DNA of 64,000 nucleotides, taken from the NCBI RefSeq assembly GCF_014838715.1, contig NZ_CP061947.1, positions 5,260,001 through 5,324,000 on the forward strand, read 5' to 3'. Each line of letters begins with the position of its first letter. Positions within the stretch are counted from its first letter, which is position 1. The DNA is from Algoriphagus sp. Y33 (GTDB lineage Bacteria; Bacteroidota; Bacteroidia; Cytophagales; Cyclobacteriaceae). Both the position numbers and the translations under genes were made by a program. Positions 60,428 to 64,000 of the stretch are shown here, in pieces. Below the pieces are notes generated by a model, which was not told where the DNA came from, did no database searches, and saw nothing but the letters and a program-made list of their open reading frames with translations.

Positions 60428-61562
60428 AGATCGATTAATTCTCCCATTGCTTCAGGAATACCTGTCAATTTTCCCTGCTGTAGGTCTTCTTGGCCCAAGG
60501 CAGGTGGGGAAGACCACGCTTGTAAAAAACCTGAATCTCGGCAAGGAGAGTATTTATATTGATCTGGAAAAAGCCTCTGACCGCGCCAAATTGGTAGATG
60601 CGGAGCTTTTTCTTAAAGGGCATGCAGAGAAAACGGTTATTCTCGATGAGATTCAATTGATGCCTGAGCTTTTTTCAGAACTGAGAAGTTTGATCGATGA
60701 GCAGCGTGAGCCGGGTAGATTTATTCTTCTGGGTTCGGCATCGCCGGATTTGATCCGCAAAAGTGCAGACACGCTTGCCTGCAGAATTGGGTACTTGGAA
60801 CTGACACCTTTTTTCTGGGAAGAAGTGGCAGCGGATGAGTTGGAAAAACTCTGGATCCGTGGAGGATTTCCCTTGTCGTTTTTGGCAAGAAGTGAGAGAG
60901 AGTCACAGTTGTGGAGGCAGAACTTTATCAAAACGTATCTGGAGAGAGACTTGGCGCAGATAGGATTGAGTACCGATCCAAGGCTGGTGGAGCGATTCTG
61001 GATCATGCTGGCAAATGCGCAGGGAGGAATATGGAATGGAGAAAGTTTTGCACGCGCTTTGGGAATTACACGTCCTACGGTAAACCGGTATTTGGAATAT
61101 TTGGAAGGCTCTTTTATGGTTCGTGTACTATCCCCATTTCATCAGAATATCAAAAAACGCCTGGTAAAATCTCCCAAGGTTTTTATACGGGATGCGGGTT
61201 TGCTGCATTCGCTGACGGGTGTGACTTCCATGGATTCCTTGATTAATCAGGTGTTAGTCGGTGCTTCTTGGGAAGGGTTTGTGATTGAACAGATTACGGC
61301 GACTTTCTGGCAGGAATATGACTATTATTTCTACCGGACGCATCAGGGCGCAGAATGTGACCTGCTTTTGGTAAAAAATGGTCAGGTCAAAACTGCGATA
61401 GAAATAAAAAATACCCTTTCCCCAAAACTCACGAAAGGACTTCAGATCTCCATGGAAGATACCGGAGCGGAAGAGGGAGTGGTGATCTGCAGGATTGATC
61501 AGGGCTTCCCGCTGTCGGCTAAGGTAAAGGCGATGGGATTGAGGGAGTTTTTGGATAATTAG
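60420..61562 (+). CDS. AAA-type ATPase with DUF4143-like C-terminal domain, second copy
   Basis: This 380-residue protein has Walker A GPRQVGKTT (residues 25-33), Walker B TVILDEIQLMPELFSEL (about 69) and a sensor motif FILLGSASPDLIRKSADTLACRIG. A winged-helix-like stretch (ALGITRPTVNRYLEYLEGSFMV) precedes IRDAGLLHSLTGV. The C-terminal domain reads FYRTHQGAECDLLLVKNGQVKTAIEIKNT, a PD-(D/E)xK-like arrangement (Asp followed by Glu-x-Lys). The family occurs singly in many bacteria and archaea with unknown function. The start codon lies within a 16-bp palindrome, and a frameshifted relic of the same palindrome and 5' end occurs at 48003-48180, so the gene and palindrome moved or were duplicated together. 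Confidence 0.9.
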   Translation: MVKDRLILPLLQEYLSIFPAVGLLGPRQVGKTTLVKNLNLGKESIYIDLEKASDRAKLVDAELFLKGHAEKTVILDEIQLMPELFSELRSLIDEQREPGRFILLGSASPDLIRKSADTLACRIGYLELTPFFWEEVAADELEKLWIRGGFPLSFLARSERESQLWRQNFIKTYLERDLAQIGLSTDPRLVERFWIMLANAQGGIWNGESFARALGITRPTVNRYLEYLEGSFMVRVLSPFHQNIKKRLVKSPKVFIRDAGLLHSLTGVTSMDSLINQVLVGASWEGFVIEQITATFWQEYDYYFYRTHQGAECDLLLVKNGQVKTAIEIKNTLSPKLTKGLQISMEDTGAEEGVVICRIDQGFPLSAKVKAMGLREFLDN

Positions 61563-61578
61563 TTAAGTATGGTAGTTC

Positions 61579-61622
61579 AAGTCTTCCGACTTGGACTTAT
61601 GGAAATGCAGTCTTCAGACTGC
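61579..61622. repeat. palindromic intergenic repeat, left copy
   Basis: The 44-bp unit is AAGTC-N4-GACTT, 14 bp, then GCAGTCTTCAGACTGC. It is repeated in inverted orientation at 63172-63215 (34 of 44 positions match, including all 16 of the large palindrome). Confidence 0.85.
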
Positions 61623-61683
61623 TGCAGATAAAAACGTAAGTATCTTACTTACAACAATCTGTTAGTCAAAAAAATATATAGAG

Positions 61684-63033
61684 ATGAGATTACATAATGC
61701 AAATCCTTTGGATCATAGTCCATTACCGACCGCCCCGAGTTTGCTGGTTCATACACAATCTTTTATTGATGATATCAAGAATCGTGAAGTTTCTATCATG
61801 AGAATTTTAAAGATCGCTTCTTTGGAGACTTGTCCCATCGTATTTACACCAATTAATAATATTGAAGTTAATGCGGTATTGGAAGATTTTAATCTTGATA
61901 TAGCTAGTTACTATTTACAAAGCAACTATTATATAGTGAAATGCAACTATATCGAAGCTAGATTCTCTGACGAAACTGATCCTATTTTTCTGCAGAATTT
62001 TGAAAAAGAGCGGGGATATAGTTTAAATGACAGTATGTTAATGAATAGTGGTTACTTCCACTACCATATTTCTAGAACTGCTCCTCGTTCAATAAATATC
62101 CATCGCTCATTGGACATATTGCAGGTTTACCATGTTAAAAACCGCATTTTTAAAGCGTATACTGATTTTGAAATTGGACAGTTCTTATATGATATTATAT
62201 CTACCAATCGTCAAATACCAAATTATAAAACATTATTTATAGCTTTCAATAATTTGAGAGCTGCATTTTCTGAAGACGGAGAAACCATTGAAAACCTTCT
62301 CCAAAGTCTGAATGACCGAATGATGTTAATGAATAAATCGGTCATGGAGTTAAAGTACCAATCGCTCAAGACCGTAACAAATAATGCCTCTTCCGATATC
62401 ATGTATCACCTTAGTTACTTTGTGATACTAGTTACCAGTAGTTTTGATAACATGGCATGGATCATTAACTATATGTATAAGTTGGATTTTTCTTTATTCG
62501 ACAAGACAAAGAATAAAGTGAAATTGCAAAATGTTTATTCGCCCCAAAACAAACCTAATGATGATTATTATAAATCCTTAGCACAAAAGGCTCCGGTAAT
62601 TCACGCTTTTTTGTTGACGAATGAAATTTCTTGTTTCATTGATTTCATTTATCCTCTAAGGGATTCAATTCAACATAGAAGTTTTATTAAGCCATTAACC
62701 TTAGGTGGAAAAGGTAAGAGTGATAAGCTACTAATATGGTTTCCAAATGATGTGAGAAAAACATTAGAGGAACGAGGTTTTTTAGCTGAGAATTATGGTT
62801 TTCAGAAAGAAACGTCTGAACAAATGAATCGAGACTATTATGACATTTATATTTTCAGCAAAAAGGTTCATCAAGAGGTGGTAGAATTGGTAAATACGGT
62901 TTGTGGTATGATCGACCTTGCGGTTTCATTAAAGATATCTCCGGAGGAACAACAAAAAATTTCCAATGGAATTGCAAGTTTTTATAGTGATCCTTTTGTT
63001 GGTTTAAAAGTGCAAGAAGCTATGATTTATTAG
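61684..63033 (+). CDS. AT-rich gene of unknown function, possible HEPN-type protein
   Basis: I do not recognise this 449-residue soluble protein. It has no signal peptide. The middle (about 220-350) is helical; around residue 320 it reads DFIYPLRDSIQHRSFI, an R-x4-H motif (R326-H331) of the kind that marks HEPN ribonuclease domains. The base and codon use (AAT, TTA, ATA rich) is more AT-biased than the neighbouring genes, suggesting horizontal transfer. It is bracketed by inverted copies of a 44-bp palindromic repeat (61579-61622 and 63172-63215). Together these hints suggest a mobile defence-like gene, but the function is inference and the HEPN call rests on one motif. Confidence 0.55.
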   Translation: MRLHNANPLDHSPLPTAPSLLVHTQSFIDDIKNREVSIMRILKIASLETCPIVFTPINNIEVNAVLEDFNLDIASYYLQSNYYIVKCNYIEARFSDETDPIFLQNFEKERGYSLNDSMLMNSGYFHYHISRTAPRSINIHRSLDILQVYHVKNRIFKAYTDFEIGQFLYDIISTNRQIPNYKTLFIAFNNLRAAFSEDGETIENLLQSLNDRMMLMNKSVMELKYQSLKTVTNNASSDIMYHLSYFVILVTSSFDNMAWIINYMYKLDFSLFDKTKNKVKLQNVYSPQNKPNDDYYKSLAQKAPVIHAFLLTNEISCFIDFIYPLRDSIQHRSFIKPLTLGGKGKSDKLLIWFPNDVRKTLEERGFLAENYGFQKETSEQMNRDYYDIYIFSKKVHQEVVELVNTVCGMIDLAVSLKISPEEQQKISNGIASFYSDPFVGLKVQEAMIY

Positions 63034-63171
63034 CTATATATGAGCATTGTTCATTCGAAGCCTAGATAAAGATGTCGTTATTTCGTACACTAAGTAACGC
63101 CTAATCCTCTATGTCAGTTAATTTGAAAGTTTTAAATCATATTAAGAGATAGGATTGAAATCTGTTTTAAA

Positions 63172-63215
63172 GCAGTCTGAAGACTGCAATGAATTGAGCA
63201 CAAGTCGTGAGACTT
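63172..63215. repeat. palindromic intergenic repeat, right copy (inverted)
   Basis: GCAGTCTGAAGACTGC (63172-63187), 14 bp, then AAGTCGTGAGACTT (63202-63215), the reverse-complement arrangement of the left copy with identical spacing. Confidence 0.85.
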
Positions 63216-63265
63216 TGCGCTAAGGGGCATGCAAGTAGTTAAAATTGAAATAGTTAATTGGTTTT

Positions 63266-63862
63266 ATGGATAAAGAATCAGAGAGGTGTTTTAAGAAATT
63301 CAGGGCGCATATTGAAAAACATGTCAAAATAGTTGATTCAGAAATGGAGATGATTGGCGGATATTTTTCTATTAGAAAAATAGCTAAAAGAACCGATCTC
63401 CTTGAGCCGGGAAATATTTGCCGCTTCGAAAACTTTGTTGTTTCCGGTCTATTTCAAAGTTCAGTGTTAGACGAGACAGGAAAAGTATATACACTGAATT
63501 TTCCCCATGAAGACTGGTGGGTGGGTGATTTCAAAAGCTTTACTTCCAGAACTCCTTCAATTATGAGAATCGAAACGTTGGAAGATTCCGTTTTGCTTGA
63601 AATATCAAAAAGTTCTCTCGATGAATTATTGGCGAATTCCCTGCCCTTCGCAAAATACTTTAGGATACTCAGCGAGAATGCAAGTATGGCTGCCAATGAT
63701 CGCATTCTCAATCAAATGTCCCAATCAGCGGAGCAGCGTTATGAAATGTTTTGTGGGAAATATGCTGCGGTCAAAGACCGTCTATCCCAGAGGAGAATTG
63801 CTTCCTTTTTAGGGATTTCCCCGGAATATTTCAATCAGCTCGATAAGAGAAAGAAATCTTAA
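63266..63862 (+). CDS. Crp/Fnr-family transcriptional regulator
   Basis: The 198-residue protein has a cNMP-binding-like beta barrel (about 25-135; LLEPGNICRFENFVVSGLFQSSVLDETGKVYTLNFPHEDWWVGD) and the long dimer helix (LANSLPFAKYFRILSENASMAANDRILNQM). A short C-terminal helix-turn-helix follows (LSQRRIASFLGISPEYFNQLDKRK), as in small Bacteroidota Crp-like regulators. The ligand-pocket residues of E. coli CRP are not conserved, so the effector is unlikely to be cAMP. The C-terminal HTH is short. It lies upstream of a SnoaL-like gene starting at 63932, a common pairing in these genomes as I remember them. Confidence 0.88.
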   Translation: MDKESERCFKKFRAHIEKHVKIVDSEMEMIGGYFSIRKIAKRTDLLEPGNICRFENFVVSGLFQSSVLDETGKVYTLNFPHEDWWVGDFKSFTSRTPSIMRIETLEDSVLLEISKSSLDELLANSLPFAKYFRILSENASMAANDRILNQMSQSAEQRYEMFCGKYAAVKDRLSQRRIASFLGISPEYFNQLDKRKKS

Positions 63863-63931
63863 AAATCTTAATGTAGTTAAAGTTTTTCAGGATTCTGCTG
63901 CTGTAGTTTTGCTTAACCTAACTGTGAAAAG

Positions 63932-64000
63932 ATGACTGGAAAGCACCCAAACATTCAATTAATCGAAAGCTTTTTCAACGCGTATTCAACTGCTGATTTT
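63932..64000 (+). CDS. start of a SnoaL/NTF2-like protein (partial)
   Basis: The ATG at 63932 opens a frame running to the window end: MTGKHPNIQLIESFFNAYST followed by ADF. The HPNIQLIESFFNAYSTAD phrase is the typical N-terminus of nuclear-transport-factor-2/SnoaL-like small proteins. Only 23 codons are visible, so the assignment is tentative. It follows the Crp/Fnr regulator by 69 bp. Confidence 0.6.
   Translation, partial: MTGKHPNIQLIESFFNAYSTADF

Overview
The window looks like the chromosome of a Cytophagales bacterium (Bacteroidota), probably Algoriphagus, Cyclobacterium or a relative. The genus is an inference. The evidence is the SusC/SusD pair with a hybrid one-protein two-component regulator, a GldE-type protein beside ssb and mutY, LytTR signalling, many lipoproteins and SPII/SPI-exported proteins, scarce Shine-Dalgarno sequences, and a 29-residue mS38/COX24-like basic protein beside the RNase G gene. 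I found no rRNA, tRNA, CRISPR array, prophage or insertion sequence.

Layout. 1-3.4 kb: exported DUF3857/transglutaminase-fold proteins and a monofunctional transglycosylase. 3.4-3.9 kb: an AT-rich non-coding stretch with three perfect DnaA boxes and one near-perfect one, a candidate replication origin or DnaA-regulated site. 3.9-11.2 kb: ClC transporter, M28 peptidase, YjjX, YebC, a type II NADH dehydrogenase and small exported proteins. 11.3-17.3 kb: glutamate synthase, gltBD. 17.6-20.6 kb: mutY-ssb-gldE without gldD. 20.8-23.7 kb: HU, a TPR protein, the tiny mS38-like protein and RNase G. 23.9-26.9 kb: a lipoprotein trio, one with an HExxH peptidase-like C-terminus and two sharing a repeated unknown domain. 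27-32 kb: LytS/LytR-type pair plus a TonB-dependent receptor whose upstream region carries a 21-bp-period direct repeat. 32-34.6 kb: YceI, outer-membrane barrel, YceI. 34.6-47.5 kb: VOC protein, RecQ, two M14 peptidases, an alpha-glucan phosphorylase homologue lacking the usual PLP lysine, a carboxylesterase and a DUF4143-type ATPase. 48.2-60.3 kb: a complete fructan utilisation locus. 60.4-64 kb: a second DUF4143-type ATPase, an AT-rich HEPN-like gene between inverted repeats, a Crp/Fnr regulator and the start of a SnoaL-like gene.

How genes work together. The fructan locus is coherent: a periplasmic fructose sensor/regulator, SusCD import of oligosaccharide, GH32 hydrolysis, an inner-membrane sugar porter and a PfkB fructokinase translationally coupled to the porter.

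The most unusual signal is in the two ATP-binding DUF4143-type genes. Each has a palindrome that physically includes its own start codon, with a different sequence in each case. A decayed copy of one such palindrome plus the first ~140 bp of its gene sits 12 kb upstream, beside the fructan regulator. Several other dispersed palindromic repeats (a MITE-like element, a pair placed directly upstream of two genes, and an inverted pair around the HEPN-like gene) show an active intergenic repeat landscape.
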